A stretch of DNA of 64,000 bases from Ischnura elegans (GCF_921293095.1 NC_060252.1:73862866-73926865); one strand, 5' to 3'; shown: positions 1 through 11,019, counted from the first letter of the stretch. Program-made: numbers and translations. The notes: generated by a model not told the origin, from the sequence alone.

Positions 1-232
1 ATCAAGCGAGAAACGATTTTATAAATCATCCCAAGTTCCATTTATCTATCTGTTCCTTAGGGGGTGGGTTTCTCCCCGTCGGCCCTAAGGTCTTTTATTA
101 GCTCTGCTCCATGTGGCAGAAATAGGATAAGGTCTCCGTGGCATAATTTCCTGTGCAAAGTGGAAGACTTGTCATGGAAAGGTTTAGCTTCTGCAGCTGA
201 AGGATTTAAGAATTTTTTTGTTGTCTTTCATG

Positions 233-1220
233 CAGAATCTGCAATACTTCAGGAGGTGGTAGGCAAGGCAGTTTTAAGCATTTTTTTGTCCATAAACATA
301 GGGTTGCAACTCCTTATTTACTAAGTTATGGCGGAGCAAATATTTATTAGATGCACTTTTGGATATTCATACTGTCGGTGAATCAAGAGTAAAAACATGG
401 TATTCAGGGAATCTCTGGAGGAATCTGCAATATTTCAGGAGGTTGTGGGGGAGACAATAGGGTGGTTTCCTATTATTTTTTTATTACCTAAATCGAAAGA
501 TTATTACTCCTGGAGTACATATTTCACGTTTTTAGATTTTTAAATGACGATATCTATTTTTCGAAATCAAATGAAAAGTGAAAAATTTCAAGCGCGCGAA
601 AACGCGACGCGTAAGTAGGAATGAAGGGAAAAAGTCCGTGCGACGCATTTCTGGTTCCCCCTCCCGCCTGGTAGGTGACCTTGATCGAGGCTCTGACCAC
701 TGATAGGACGCAGGATGCTAACGGGTAGCTGAGTACCTTCCTGTCTGGTAGCGCATGGCTTAAAAAAGGTTTATTAATACCTTATCAAGCGAAGAAAACT
801 TTCCGACCTTAGCCAGTTTTAATAGGTGATTATTAAGACATGTTTCCCTGAGCTCTGTGCCTCATGCATGCATTGGTAGCCTCTGACGATGCATAACTCC
901 TATCCTCTCGTGTAGAAACTAGGTCCCTGTGACGTCACGTGGAGTGGAATTGCATGGGCGCCAATCTGGCCTTTTTCAAATGAGTATAAAATTTGACCCT
1001 TCCCATTCGTCTAAACCGGTATTTCAAAAACCAAATAATTTGTGTATTATGAATACACTAATGGTGGGTAACGAATCGCTATCGATGCCTTTTGTTTTCT
1101 TTGATGAAGGAAACTACCCTATTTTAAGCATTTTTTTGTCCTATAAACATGAGGTTGCAACTATGTAGATAATGAGCTATGGCAATGCAAAAAATTTTGT
1201 TGGATACACTTTGAAGCTAC
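233..1220 (+). repeat. Imperfect tandem duplication, second copy split by a MITE
   Basis: About 130 bp at 233-360 (from AATCTGCAATACTTCAGGAG through GGTTGCAAC) recurs at 420-454 and, after a 669-bp insertion, at 1124-1220. Both copies share the TTAAGCATTTTTTTGTCC block. The first copy is therefore a natural empty site for the insertion in the second. No coding potential is seen. Confidence 0.75.
455..1123 (+). mobile_element. Family A MITE, copy 1 (complete)
   Basis: The element starts CAATAGGGTGGTTTCCT and ends AGGAAACTACCCTATT, so its ends are inverted repeats of about 16 bp with one mismatch. The interior has no long reading frame but has fixed landmarks shared by all copies: a TACTCCTGGAGTA palindrome near the 5' end, a CGCGCGAAAACGCG block, and a CCCTGTGACGTCACGTGGAG block. 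Nine full or partial copies lie in this window on both strands (23826, 28718, 29799, 33662/35216, 44492, 53014, 63896). No target duplication can be read against the empty site at 233-360. The superfamily is not known to me. Confidence 0.85.
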
Positions 1221-1223
1221 CAT

Positions 1224-2090
1224 GAAAATGCTGAATAAAGTAATATGCAGTGATTGAAAGGATCTGAAACTTGTGCTGATTGTACTAGAGATATGTTTCG
1301 TTCATTTTATGCTATCCAAAAAGAGAATGGTAGCTTATTTTTTCAATGGACTCCAAATAATCATAGACAATTCAACCTTCAAAGGCATATTTTTTTACAG
1401 CGAAAGCTTTATTTTCGGACACCGCATAAAAATTTTCATAATTAATTTTTAGGAAAATTCATCTCATTCACTGCAGTAAACATTAATTGTCTCTCATTAT
1501 TTGCACCGATGATTTGGAAACTTAAGTGATGTCATGACTGTTATGCAGCATTCCTCAGGTGGAGAAAGAGTTGTAATTGTCACTGGTTACCGAGGCGATT
1601 GTCTACAGCAATGGAAGCTCAACACTTGAGGTGAGAAACTGAAGATATCACTCATCAAGACACCGTATTGTTGGGTGGTTCAATAAAGCTTCCATTAAAT
1701 ATTTTCTGCACCCAGTGGATGATGAGTGATATAGCTGCGACAACTGAAGGGTTACTCTTAGGTGCTCTAAACTTAGTCCTTGGGAGGTGAATGCCTGTTC
1801 TTGAGTAAGAGTAAGTCAAATAGAAAGCCAACTTTGGACATATGTATTATTTCCTATTTAATTAGTACATATTTGGATTTCATATCTCTTGATATATTCA
1901 TGTAAGCCAATTTGTAGCTGTACTTAATTATTATTATTAAAAAAACTAATTTCCTTCGCTAGTATCAATGTTGAGTGACTAGGGTGATAACAGTGAACCC
2001 ATCACAAGTTACCCTTTACAGTCCACTCATATGTGCCAACGGTGACCTTGCATTCTCCTTCAAAAGCTCCAACTTTGCCTCTCCTCATTC
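1224..2090. other. Unassigned AT-rich stretch
   Basis: I see no recognisable gene or repeat between the duplication and the RTE remnant. The only open frame, of 63 codons at 1254-1445, has no family signature. Confidence 0.5.
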
Positions 2091-2094
2091 TGGT

Positions 2095-2625
2095 GAATAA
2101 CACCATCATCATTAGTCAATAATCCTAAGATTAGTTTGACGCAGCTCTCCTGTCTGCCATACTTTTCATAGTGACATTTTTTTCTTACACCCTTAATAAC
2201 CTGTCCCATGATACTCCTTAAGGGTCTTCCTTTGCCTTTCTTCCCATCCACCTCTTCTTGTATGAATTTTTTCATCAGGATATTCATAATGCCTCATGAT
2301 GTAGCCAACTAAGTTGTCCCATCTTTTTCCTCAGGGTTTTCACTACTTCTCTTTCTCTCAACAGACTTCTCTTTGTTCCCACTCGTCTTAGAAATTCATC
2401 ATTATTTGCGCGATCGTTGCATTTTATCTTCTTCATTCTTCAATAACACCACATTTCATATACTTCCACTCTTGACTGCTGTGCTGCTGTCAACGTCGAA
2501 GCTTCGCTCTCATGCTGAAAGAAATCCCATATTTAGCATCAGATGGATGGTTTCTTGGCTTCTATACTTGTATTATAGATTGTTCTTATTGTAGAATGCC
2601 CTTTTTGGCTTAGCTACCCAGACGG
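2095..2625 (-). mobile_element. RTE-like LINE, decayed 3' end
   Basis: Read on the minus strand this matches the C-terminal coding part of the RTE fragment at 14262-14963. It shows the VDGKKGKGRP and MGQVIK motifs, then KLILGLLTNDDGV, running into a GATGATGG-type tail at the low-coordinate end. Several frameshifts separate the preserved blocks (2060-2287 and 2373-2594). It is a 5'-truncated, inactive copy. Confidence 0.75.
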
Positions 2626-2924
2626 CACAGAACCCTCAGTATCTAATTCGTATGTACACAGTACCCATTGACTAAGGGGATACTATGCCGCTTCGTCGCT
2701 TTTCGTCAATGGATATTTTCCGTTCGCGGCCTGTCGACGAAGCGCGTACGCAGCATGTGAATGTCCGCTACTAAGCACGTACGATTGGATACGAAGCGCG
2801 CAGGAACACGGCACTCAGGCTAATCTCAATCGATTAGGTCGAAATTAGATATATCGTAACTCGCACGATCGAAAAATGTATCGAACGAAACACAATCGAT
2901 AGCTACCGACCGTAGCGAGAACCT

Positions 2925-3070
2925 GTAAGTTCTCAATAGGTAAATAACACCATATCATGAATTCTAATTACCATGAAAGACTCACGACCGACAAAGTTTT
3001 TGTCGGTTGTGAGTTTTTCATGGTAATTAGAATTCATGATATAGTATTATTTACCCATTGAGAACTTACA
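2925..3070. repeat. 146-bp near-perfect hairpin
   Basis: The left arm (2925-2993) and right arm (3002-3070) are reverse complements over about 69 bp with a few mismatches, and the loop is only a few bases near GTTTTT. Both ends read TGTAAGTTCTCAAT or its complement. A transcript would form one long stem. It could be a foldback MITE or two MITE copies joined head to head. No flanking duplication was found. Confidence 0.85.
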
Positions 3071-3890
3071 AAACTTACTCGGCCACTTAAATAACTCTGC
3101 GAAAAATGAGATTCTCACGGCTAATTCACGCACCACCAGCATCCAGCATTGTTAAGTGGCTCGTACTTACTTGGAAACCTTGAGATGTTAATGAGAGTAA
3201 ATTCTTATTAATTTTGACACAAAATAAGACATCACATAGCCCACGAGCATTAAAAAGCTTACCCTAAAGCCTGACGAAATAAGATTTTTAAATAAAAATT
3301 GCCGATGAAACAGGATTGCTGACACATCTGCTATTAGTATGATCGAATTCATCAAAATGCAAGCAAAAATTAACGTATAGTTCAGTCTCAGCTACTAAAA
3401 CTTACCCATATCAGGCGCTAAAGTATTTGAAAAATTATTTGGTATGAGTAAAAGTCCCTAGGTCACTGCAGTAAATGTATCAACCTATTAAAAATATGAA
3501 AGTCCTGCCAAATCACCAGCATAAACACTTGTAAAATAAAACATGTTATCTCTTAGATCACACCTCCGATTTTATACTTACTTTGCATGAAGTCACCACC
3601 GCAAGAAATTTTAAAGAGGCAGGAAAGAAAAAACCCACAGAAATACAATACATATATTATGTATTTTCTATTGTCAACCACAATAATATTTCCAATTTTC
3701 TCTTCTATCCCACATCTAATTTAGCGAAACAATTACTCTTATTCTCTTTCGAATAGAAAATTATTTAAAAGAGGACTGGTCGATACATACAAACTATCGT
3801 CAATACTTTCTCCGATGAACGTCCACTATCACTGCACCAACTTGCACAAATCAAATCCACATCCACAAAAATGTCACTTCTGCCACAATG
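3071..3890. other. Unassigned stretch
   Basis: No gene or repeat family was recognised between the hairpin and exon 2 of the THAP pseudogene. If that locus has further 3' exons on the minus strand they could lie here, but nothing identifies them. Confidence 0.4.
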
Positions 3891-3904
3891 TCTGTCTTCT
3901 TGGC

Positions 3905-4380
3905 GACAGGTAACAGTGAAGCAATGGTACCTTCCTCCAATCTGGGCACCTTCCATTCAGCAAGAATTTTCTCCTCGTCTTCTCGTCCAAGGCCACAGAT
4001 TACTTTCTGATATCACAATGGTGCAATGTGAAGCTCACACACCTAAAATTAATAAATAATAAAATACCATGTAACTTATTAGGTCAAATCATTTCCAATT
4101 TTTGGTATTTCTGCATGAGAAATCAAATTACTAGGCTCGTAAATATAGTAAATATTTGTATGCATCAACATCCCGAAGCCACTTCTAACTTAAAATTACA
4201 TTCAAATAATTACAGCGAGAAAGAGTACATACCTCACAGTTTTTCGTAGGGGTGAAATGTTTTCTTCTTATCGCCCAAATGCACTTCTTCTTCAACTCAG
4301 GATCTTTTGGAGAGCTAAAAACTTGAACCATATGTCCCGGAGTTTCCATTACATCCCGACAATACACACACGAAAGGCAT
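3905..4380 (-). pseudogene. THAP zinc-finger gene remnant, two exons
   Basis: THAP domains are C2CH zinc-binding DNA-binding modules of about 90 residues found in chromatin proteins and in P-element transposases. On the minus strand a start codon at 4380-4378 opens MPFVCVLSGCNGN, which fits the usual start with its first two cysteines. After a frame change come FSSPKDPELKKK, a conserved W in CIWAIRR and FTPTKNCE. Exon 1 then ends at 4233 on GAG/GTATGT. A 190-bp intron (4232-4043) ends in TTTTAG, and exon 2 resumes with VCELHIAP, supplying the third cysteine and the histidine. It continues to GTIASLLP, matching the usual domain end. Two lesions are visible: the frameshift in exon 1 and an in-frame TGA near 4015-4013. 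It may be a dead host gene or a P-like transposon relic; no transposase domain was seen. Confidence 0.7.
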
Positions 4381-4399
4381 TTCTAACAAAAATATCTCA

Positions 4400-5215
4400 C
4401 AAACACGTTTCTGAAGCCCAGTGAATGAAATTAAAGAATAAGGGAAACTTCACCATTACCAGACACTCTATTCTTCACTAACTTAACCACAAAAATCCCT
4501 GAAATGTAGTGAGACGTGACGTAAACGACGCGATCTCCAACGGCTTGTGAAGGCATGTGATCTTTCTAGGAGGATATGGCACGATGGCACCAGATGGCAC
4601 CACCCGCGAAAGAAAATAGTCCCAGACCGAATACAGTTTTATCGATGAGATACAATTTTATCGATGCATATGAATTTGCCAGTCCTCTTGCATCTTTTTT
4701 CGTCATTAAAGGAAATAAAGAAACAAAACCTTCTAAGTAACTTCCTAAGCGCGATTTTTGTATCTTGATTGTCCACCCTCGTATTTAGGTACGAAAACTT
4801 CCTGTGCCGTCTGGGTATTCTACTTACTGTTTCTTGCTTCACCCATCATTGGTTAAATGTCTTCCTTGGAAACAAAACTTTTAACTTCATCATGCTTGTG
4901 AATAGCATAGATTTTTTAAATCGTAAAACGTTGTTTCAATCGCGCGACTTGCACTATACCTACATACTCAATAGGGCTCAACATGTCCGGTCTCAACGGC
5001 ACGACCCTTACGAGTCCTGACTCCGACTTTTAACCCTTGAAATTTGAAAACACTCAAGAGTTACTTCTTAGACCGTTGGAATCAGTCAGTTCTTTCAAAA
5101 TACTTCATATATACTACGTTGTCACTGGTGAAGCTATAGGTTTCGGATAGGCTAAGGTTAGCTGGAACAGCGCTCAATCAGAGCACATTAATGGAGAATA
5201 TACCATTAACATGCA
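4400..5215. other. Unassigned stretch 5' of the THAP remnant
   Basis: This lies upstream of the THAP start codon on the minus strand and could hold its promoter, but no TATA box or initiator is convincing. A short direct repeat of ATGGCACCA sits at 4583-4602. No other gene is seen. Confidence 0.4.
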
Positions 5216-6153
5216 TTAAAAAGGAGTCAAATGCGAATCAAAAAAAATTTGTTCCAATCGAAGGCATAATCGGAAAAATCGGGACTGACCACTGTAGCAG
5301 CAAGTTGAAAATCCGCCGATAAAACGCATTCGCTTTTTGCCAGTCAGTTTATTGCGCCATTCGGCGTGTATTCGAAGTCTACGTGCTTCGTTGTGCTTTT
5401 GTGTCTCGAAGAAATAGTCAATGGTTCGGTTTTGTGCATTTGTGAAAGTGATTTTTCGAAATAGGTTTATTTGTGCTCCTTGTTTTGATTCTGTGATGAA
5501 ATCTGTCATCCTTGCCACCATTACATCTCTTCGATGACATCCGCCGTTGGACGGAGGAGTAGCTAACGGTGAGCCTGTTGTGACAAAACAAATGTTGCAA
5601 TTCTTGATCGGATGTAGCGTGAATTCCCATTTGAGTTGGTTTCATTCGTCTGTTTTAGTAATGCCGGATGTAAAATTTTTGGTTTAGAAGTAACAGCAGT
5701 TCTTCCGCTGCTATCGTTAAGCACAAGCGGTACAACGTTCTAGCGTGTGTGGTTAGGCAGCAAAATACGTTGCTGAATAGAAGGATTTGATTCTTCCCCG
5801 GCTAATGGTGGCTGCGAATCTATCTCGGACCCCCAACTTAGGTTAGCCACCGGATTATCCACTCCATTTCCGCCAGAGTGGAGTGCGAAATCCGGTGGGA
5901 AACCCGAGAGAGATTCACAGCCATGATAGTTAAAAACTTTTTGGGCTATTTCGCTGCGTCAATTTTCGAGTGTCCCCAGCTTTTCCCGACCGATGCTGGT
6001 CGATTTTTCTAGGGAACCTGACGAAGGATTCGCAGATGACTGATTGGTGCCGTTTATATCATCGCTCTCATGTTCAGCGTTGTGTTTATGTTCTAGTACT
6101 AAATATAAAATTTCCTCCCGTGCTTTTTTTTCATTGTTGTCATACATGGGCAT
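5216..6153 (-). pseudogene. Decayed coding stretch of unknown family
   Basis: Three partly overlapping minus-strand frames follow one another: 5959-6153 (acidic, Ser/Asn-rich), 5418-5645 and 5216-5521 (Arg-rich, with a TFTNAQNRTIDYFFETQKH run). Between 5645 and 5959 a further frame reads protein-like residues such as ESLSGFPPDFALHSGG and NPVANLSWGSEIDSQ between scattered stops. The run of sense-like sequence over 900 bp suggests a processed pseudogene or transposon ORF that has picked up frameshifts. I do not recognise the family. Confidence 0.3.
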
Positions 6154-6467
6154 ACCCAGCAGAGGGGAGGTGGGGGGAAGCTACCCCCCATTCAGCAAAA
6201 TCAGTAGTGAATTGAAACGAAAGTATTCAACAAATTTTCTTCAAACCCACGTAAAATGATATGTATTAATAGGTATAAGATATGTAACTAAATTAAAACT
6301 ATTTTTTTCAAGGAAATAATCTGATAAACTAATAAAGGGCAGTTATAATTTTCTTAAAATGTTGGTTTTCCTTCACCTTCTCCATGCTAAAATGTCACAA
6401 CTTGGCTTGCTCCCCCCTAGACCATGGATTGCCCCCCCCCCCAGTTATGATCCTGGGTACGCCCTCG
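6145..6467. mobile_element. hAT-type MITE, family E
   Basis: The ends are CATGGGCATACCCAGC and GATCCTGGGTACGCCC, which pair as inverted repeats, each followed inside by G- or C-runs. Flanking octamers TTGTCATA and CTGTCACA agree at six of eight positions, as expected for an old 8-bp hAT target duplication. There is no internal coding. Confidence 0.65.
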
Positions 6468-6867
6468 CTGTCACATTTTAAACGCTCCTTTTCGCGGAAT
6501 GGGGGAGGGCCAACTCCCCCATTGTATTCGCCCCTGATCCACCGTCATTACCTTCGTCATACTCCTACCTTATTCCAGCAGTCAAGGTTCTGATTTATTT
6601 GTTGTATTTTATCGTTTATTTAATGTGAAATTTACTCCTATGTTAACAGGCAGACACGGAGTCGTTTCAAGCGGTGCGCTAGTACGCGGCCGGTGAGGGC
6701 GCCAGGCTAGAGCCTATTCGCTCATTGTCAGTCGAATATTCAAGTACTAATGAAACAAGAAGATTAAAGGCATGGTCCAAGAACCATGAGTAAAGGTTTA
6801 CGGTTGATTTACTCTATAACATTATTGTATAAGTAAGGAGATATCGTGAATGGGATCCCCATGTTTG

Positions 6868-7149
6868 AAGTAGCGTAGCTAGTAGTAGAAATTTTAAATT
6901 TTAATCCATTTCACTTATTTGGATTAATATTACTTATAGAATAGTACAAGGATTAATAAAATATCCCTCAGAAAGCCGTAAAACTCACCATTTTGAACCA
7001 TTTATTTGAAAAAATTTCTGGGGAAGGGACCCCGCACTTCCCGCTTACCCTGGAAGGTATTCCAGACCCTCAGACCCCCAAGTATTAGTTGCGCCTAAAC
7101 CTTGCCCCCCCCCCCCCCCCCCTAGCCTTAATTCCTAGCTGCGCCCCTG
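6868..7149 (-). mobile_element. hAT-type MITE, family C, inverted copy
   Basis: This is the reverse complement of the element at 20799-21106: the right end TAGCTGCGCCCCTG pairs with a decayed left end AGTAGCGTAGCTAG. Shared interior blocks include GGATTAATAAA and the CCATTTT run. A poly-C tract of about 19 lies just inside the right end. The 8-bp duplication is no longer clear. Confidence 0.7.
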
Positions 7150-7310
7150 ACGTGCGTAACAGCAGTGGCGACCATGGGTCCACCAGCGGCCATGTTTGGG
7201 AAACTACTGAATTATACCTCCATAACATTTTCCTTTCTTCTTGTATCCCATTTTCTCGTCTACGCTTGTTCACTTTCTGCGAAAATATTTACAGGAAATT
7301 CTGATGACCA

Positions 7311-7588
7311 CAGGCGGATTTAGGGGGGGAAGGACGGGGGTACGTGCCCCCCGGATGCTTAAAATTTAGAAAAGATTTTGAATACGGTTATCATTACGTT
7401 CGTTTTATTTTATGCATTACGTAACCTCAATAATTTAATTTTATAATAATGACCTTGGCATTAAAATAAAGATAGTATTTCGTAAATTGTTGTATGTCGT
7501 TTTTAATCTCAAATATGAGAAGACCGTTTGCCTTTCAGACCCTTGTGCATCCCCTCCCCCACAGAAAAAAATCCTGGATGCGCCCTTG
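7311..7588 (+). mobile_element. hAT-type MITE, family B, copy 1
   Basis: It begins CAGGCGGATTTAGGGGGG and ends AATCCTGGATGCGCCCTTG. The interior AAAGATTTTGAATACGG and CTTTCAGACCCTTGTG blocks recur in copies at 21366, 37052, 47268 and (partly) 10195. Both flanks contain a GATGAC motif but out of register, so the target duplication is imperfect. Confidence 0.75.
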
Positions 7589-7592
7589 ATGA

Positions 7593-8240
7593 TGACACCA
7601 TCGTTCACCCGACACATGCAAATATTAACCAATAAAATCCGAAGATTCAATCCGTGATGGAGTGTAATTGTTCCATATAGGAATAAATATTTTATAATCG
7701 AGGAAATATGGTAGTATTTATTTCAATACAAATTTTAACTCTTGGTAAAAAGCGGCGGTAAATAAAGATATCCATTTTGCGTGCTAGTCAGCGAAAAATT
7801 GTTTCGTTCTTCAAGCAATTGACTATATCCTATTTAATACATCAAGTAATTGCTACCTTTTCACCTCATATCTGTAATTTTAATTGTAAATACTTCATTT
7901 GTGAGATGAATGAACATTGTTTTTTCACTCAAATGGGAGGAAATGTGCATCGTGAATTTTCCAACACAATATGTTATGATCGGCAAGAGCGATGAATTTT
8001 TCTAATCAATATTTATTTTTATAATAAATCCTCTAATCATCTTTATTTGTTGAAAAGTGACGTATTCAAATTACATTTGACATCCCCATAGTCATCGGCG
8101 CTGATTTTCCTTAAGGATCAGAATTGAAATATAAATTGAAAAATAACTTTTATAGTTTAGGATTAAGTATTTACGTCGCATGCATTTATTTCAATTATTA
8201 TTTCTTCTTTCCGTTGTTAGTGGAAAAACAATTGAAATTA
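7593..8240. other. Unassigned AT-rich stretch
   Basis: No repeat family was recognised. The 72-codon frame at 7777-7995 has no family signature. Confidence 0.4.
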
Positions 8241-8244
8241 TCTA

Positions 8245-8560
8245 CATCTACATAATACCCCGCAAACCGCCTAACAGGCGTGTGGCAGGGGATGTTAGGA
8301 CACCAGCCGTTTACACATAAAAAATGAATTACTTTAACGAAGTTGGGACTAGCGTTTATTAAAGTCCTTTATGGTTCGGGGAAAAAACGAATTCCCATAT
8401 CTATCCGTTCGGCAAAACATCTCTCTTAATTTATCGCTTCTAACGGACCTGGAAATATAGTATGGCTCTAATATTATGTTCTCTGTGTCGCTCTTAAAGA
8501 TATCCATTTTCAATTGTTCAAGCAATCTAAGCCTAGCGCGCAGCATCCGAGTCTCCAGCG
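8245..8560 (-). mobile_element. CR1/L2-like LINE, 3' end with C-terminal coding
   Basis: The minus-strand frame at 8349-8546 carries RLRLLEQLKMDIF and ends FFPRTIKDFN, the typical C-terminal tail of CR1/L2-type reverse transcriptases. Downstream on the minus strand come the conserved 3' UTR (GCAGGGGATGTTAG side of the GTGTGGCAGGGG block) and a terminal GTAGATGTAGAT microsatellite at 8245. The same 3' end recurs at 9762, 26640, 34085, 39779 and 59625; 53735 carries a related end without the microsatellite tail. It is 5'-truncated and inactive. Confidence 0.75.
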
Positions 8561-8714
8561 AAATTATAATATGCTAGCTGTAATATTGCGGTTAGAGGCT
8601 ATCTCAGATCTGCGTATGTTAAATGAGATGTTTGATTCATGCGTGATATTTATATTTACCAAATCATCGTGGATGCGAAATTTACTCATGCCCTTACTAG
8701 GCCTCGAAAAATAA

Positions 8715-9465
8715 CTGCAGTCTCTTCCAGACTCACCAAATCGGATGCGGATGTCCCTTTTTCTAAGGTACTACCGTCATTATTTTTTTCAGCATGACTA
8801 CTCTTTTGCGATTTTTTTTAACGTAGAAGAAAAGAACCGTGATTCTTTTGTCGTCCTATCACCATTCCGCTGAAATCAACCTAGAAACAGGTGAATTAAT
8901 TTTTTTCTTGGTTCAGATCACAAGCCGATGTATTGTTGCGCATGCTACTAATGTTTGTTTTTGATGAGCGTGCATTTCAAGCGTTTTTATATTACCAAAT
9001 ATATACGAAATATTACATAATAAGCAGAAAAAATTAATTATTCTCATGCTGCCAATTTGCCGCCACACGAGTCCTACTGTAACTCCAATTTTTTGCAGTT
9101 TCCAGAGGGTTACGTTTCATAAAAATCATGCAATAATAGCGTTATCAATTGCTCTATCTTCCTTAGATCCGGAGAAATGACGTCCGATGCCGAGTCGAAT
9201 TTTGTAAAATTTTAGTTTTCAACATTTCATCATCTTGTAAACCGTTGTATTTATTACAAATATAATTTGGGTTGCTCCTTTTCTAATGAAATCAAGACTA
9301 TTTGTTCAGTTTGGTTGAAATATGCAAGAGACAAATATTTGGTCGAATTTGAGGAGGATGACCCAGATGCAGTGATAAAGTGATAAAAAAGTATGGGGAA
9401 ATATGCGTGTCCTTCATTTGTATTTGCTTAAAACTTTTGTGTTTGCAATTGGCTTAAAGGCAGAA
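8715..9465. other. Unassigned stretch upstream of tRNA-Gly
   Basis: No gene or recognised repeat is seen. The sequence is AT-rich with no open frame of note. Confidence 0.4.
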
Positions 9466-9471
9466 AAAGAG

Positions 9472-9543
9472 TGCGTCGGCCGGGAATCGAACCCGGATCA
9501 ACTGCTTGGAAGGCAACTATGCTGACCATTACACCACCGACGC
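9472..9543 (-). tRNA. tRNA-Gly(UCC), copy 1
   Basis: Read on the minus strand, a 72-nt cloverleaf starts GCGTCGG and its 3' strand CCGACGC pairs over all seven acceptor positions, followed by discriminator A. The anticodon loop CTTCCAA gives UCC. The A box lies in TGGTGTAATGG and the B box in GGGTTCGATTCCC. A run of five T on the minus strand just downstream (9461-9471) is a Pol III terminator. There is no intron and no CCA. It is identical to the copy at 11620, so both are probably functional. Confidence 0.95.
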
Positions 9544-9761
9544 CGTTGAAGATGGGCGTATTTTAAGGTCTTGCGGTTTCTAGATAAAGGCCAGCGATGC
9601 TGAAGCGTGGTTAATTCTTGCTGAGGCTTTGAATTTCCTTACGCCAACCACTCGTTGCCGCTGGTGAGTTTTGCACTTCTTGCCCCGCCTCTGGATTGCA
9701 CCCACTCTACACTATCCTTTCACCAAGTCGAGTCGTCGCATACGCTTTCACTGTTATCGCA

Positions 9762-9970
9762 GATATCTACATTTACATAATATCCCCGCGAGCCACCTCC
9801 AGGATGTGTTGGCAGGGGATGATCAATCACCAGTATGCAGTTTGCAAAAGGATTCCCAAATTAACACCACACGGACGTAAAAATACTACGCATACTTACA
9901 AATTATACTTCTACATTAATGCAAAGGCAAAAATTGCCATAAATTTTATTCTCGTCATAAAAAGAGGGTC
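9762..9970 (-). mobile_element. CR1/L2-like LINE, 3' UTR fragment
   Basis: This carries the inverted GTAGATGT tail (TATCTACATTTACATAAT), then the GAGCCACCTCCAGGATGTG and GATCAATCACCAG blocks shared with the copies at 34085 and 39779. No reverse transcriptase residues are preserved here. Confidence 0.7.
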
Positions 9971-10004
9971 GTTCAACTAGCCCGGGCTAGCGTGGGCCCT
10001 ACAT

Positions 10005-10190
10005 CTGCTCTGCGCAAATGATATAGACTAGGGAATGGCTGTCTGTTCCGAGCAGCTAAGACGGATTGGGGACTTTTCGGTCAGGTGCCATGGGATTAGG
10101 CGGCGACATGCGTTGGTAGAGAGTGGTAAAAGCAATGTGAGTGTTCGTGAAGGACAGTGGCACCACCCAAGGAGTTTATGGACATTTCTC
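10005..10190 (+). repeat. Interspersed repeat, family R (copy 1)
   Basis: About 185 bp, including AATGGCTGTCTGTTCC and AAGGAGTTTATGGAC, matches the reverse complement of 25915-26130 with moderate divergence. There is no coding frame. Its class is unknown; a SINE body is possible. Confidence 0.7.
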
Positions 10191-10194
10191 GATA

Positions 10195-10338
10195 ATTTAA
10201 TTTGATAATAATAACTTTCATATCAAAACAAAGAGGATGTTTTCAACAGTAATGGTTGTATTAGTATTAGTTGTTAATTAATCTTAAATATGAGAAGACC
10301 TGTCAGACCCTTGTGAAGAAATCCTGGATCCGCCTCAG
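10195..10338 (+). mobile_element. hAT-type MITE, family B, left-truncated
   Basis: The 3' part of family B is recognisable (ATATGAGAAGACC, GTCAGACCCTTGTG, AAATCCTGGATCCGCC). The 5' end is missing or too decayed to place. Confidence 0.6.
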
Positions 10339-10494
10339 CCCCAAAGCAAAATTTTCTGCAGTGGTAACTCAGAACTCAAAGTAAAAAATCAAGCAAATCG
10401 CGGCTTCACAATGCCTGCACAGTAAGGGTTCCATATGCTGGCAGCACAAGTGATGCCAAACTAGAGAACTTTCTCAATCATAAGTCCATATTTC

Positions 10495-11010
10495 AAATAC
10501 TGGTTTGAGGCTTTAACTCATTCAGCTTCATGGCCTCCCCTTGCCCTTCTTCCTACCCACCAGTTCTTGTACAATTGTATTCATCATAATGTGGCCAAAT
10601 AAGTCCCGTCTTCTCATTACGGTTTTTAGGAGACTTCTCTTTTCTCTCACTCTTCTCAGCACTTCCTCGTCACTTACTCGGTCGATCCATTCTATCTTCA
10701 TTATTCTTCGGTAGCATCATATTTCCCATGCTTCCATTCTTGACTTTTCTGCTGCTGCCAACGTCCAAGCCTCGCTTCCATTAAAAACATTCTCCATATC
10801 TAGTATCTTATGAATCGCTTTGTTAATTCTATGCTTGTATTTTCAGCTGATAGAAGATTCTTCTTGTTTTAGAAAGTCCTCTTAGCCTGGGCCATTCTAC
10901 TTTTTTCTTTCTTGTTCCGTTTATCGTTAGTAATTCGGCTTCCTAGGTAAAAAAAAAACTATTTTACTTCTTTAAACTTATTTTTTCCTAGTTTAATGTT
11001 TGTTCTAGCC
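10495..11010 (-). mobile_element. RTE-like LINE, decayed 3' end
   Basis: The minus-strand sequence matches 14400-14870: complements of the VEGKKGKGRP, RRMMKI, YGSEAW and YLGSRI coding blocks can be followed in order, with frame breaks. It ends near a poly-A interruption at 10950. It serves as the uninterrupted reference for the split RTE copy at 28500. Confidence 0.7.
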
Positions 11011-11019
11011 TCCTCTCCA

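Noticed and set aside
929-1168. Recurring short frame also seen near 28632 and 53009
   Set aside because: These are the same chance frame repeated because it lies inside family A MITE copies; it starts in the GTGACGTCACG block and decays freely between copies.
7105-7124. Poly-C tract as a biological signal
   Set aside because: It is part of the C-run found near the ends of hAT-type MITEs here and is prone to length error.
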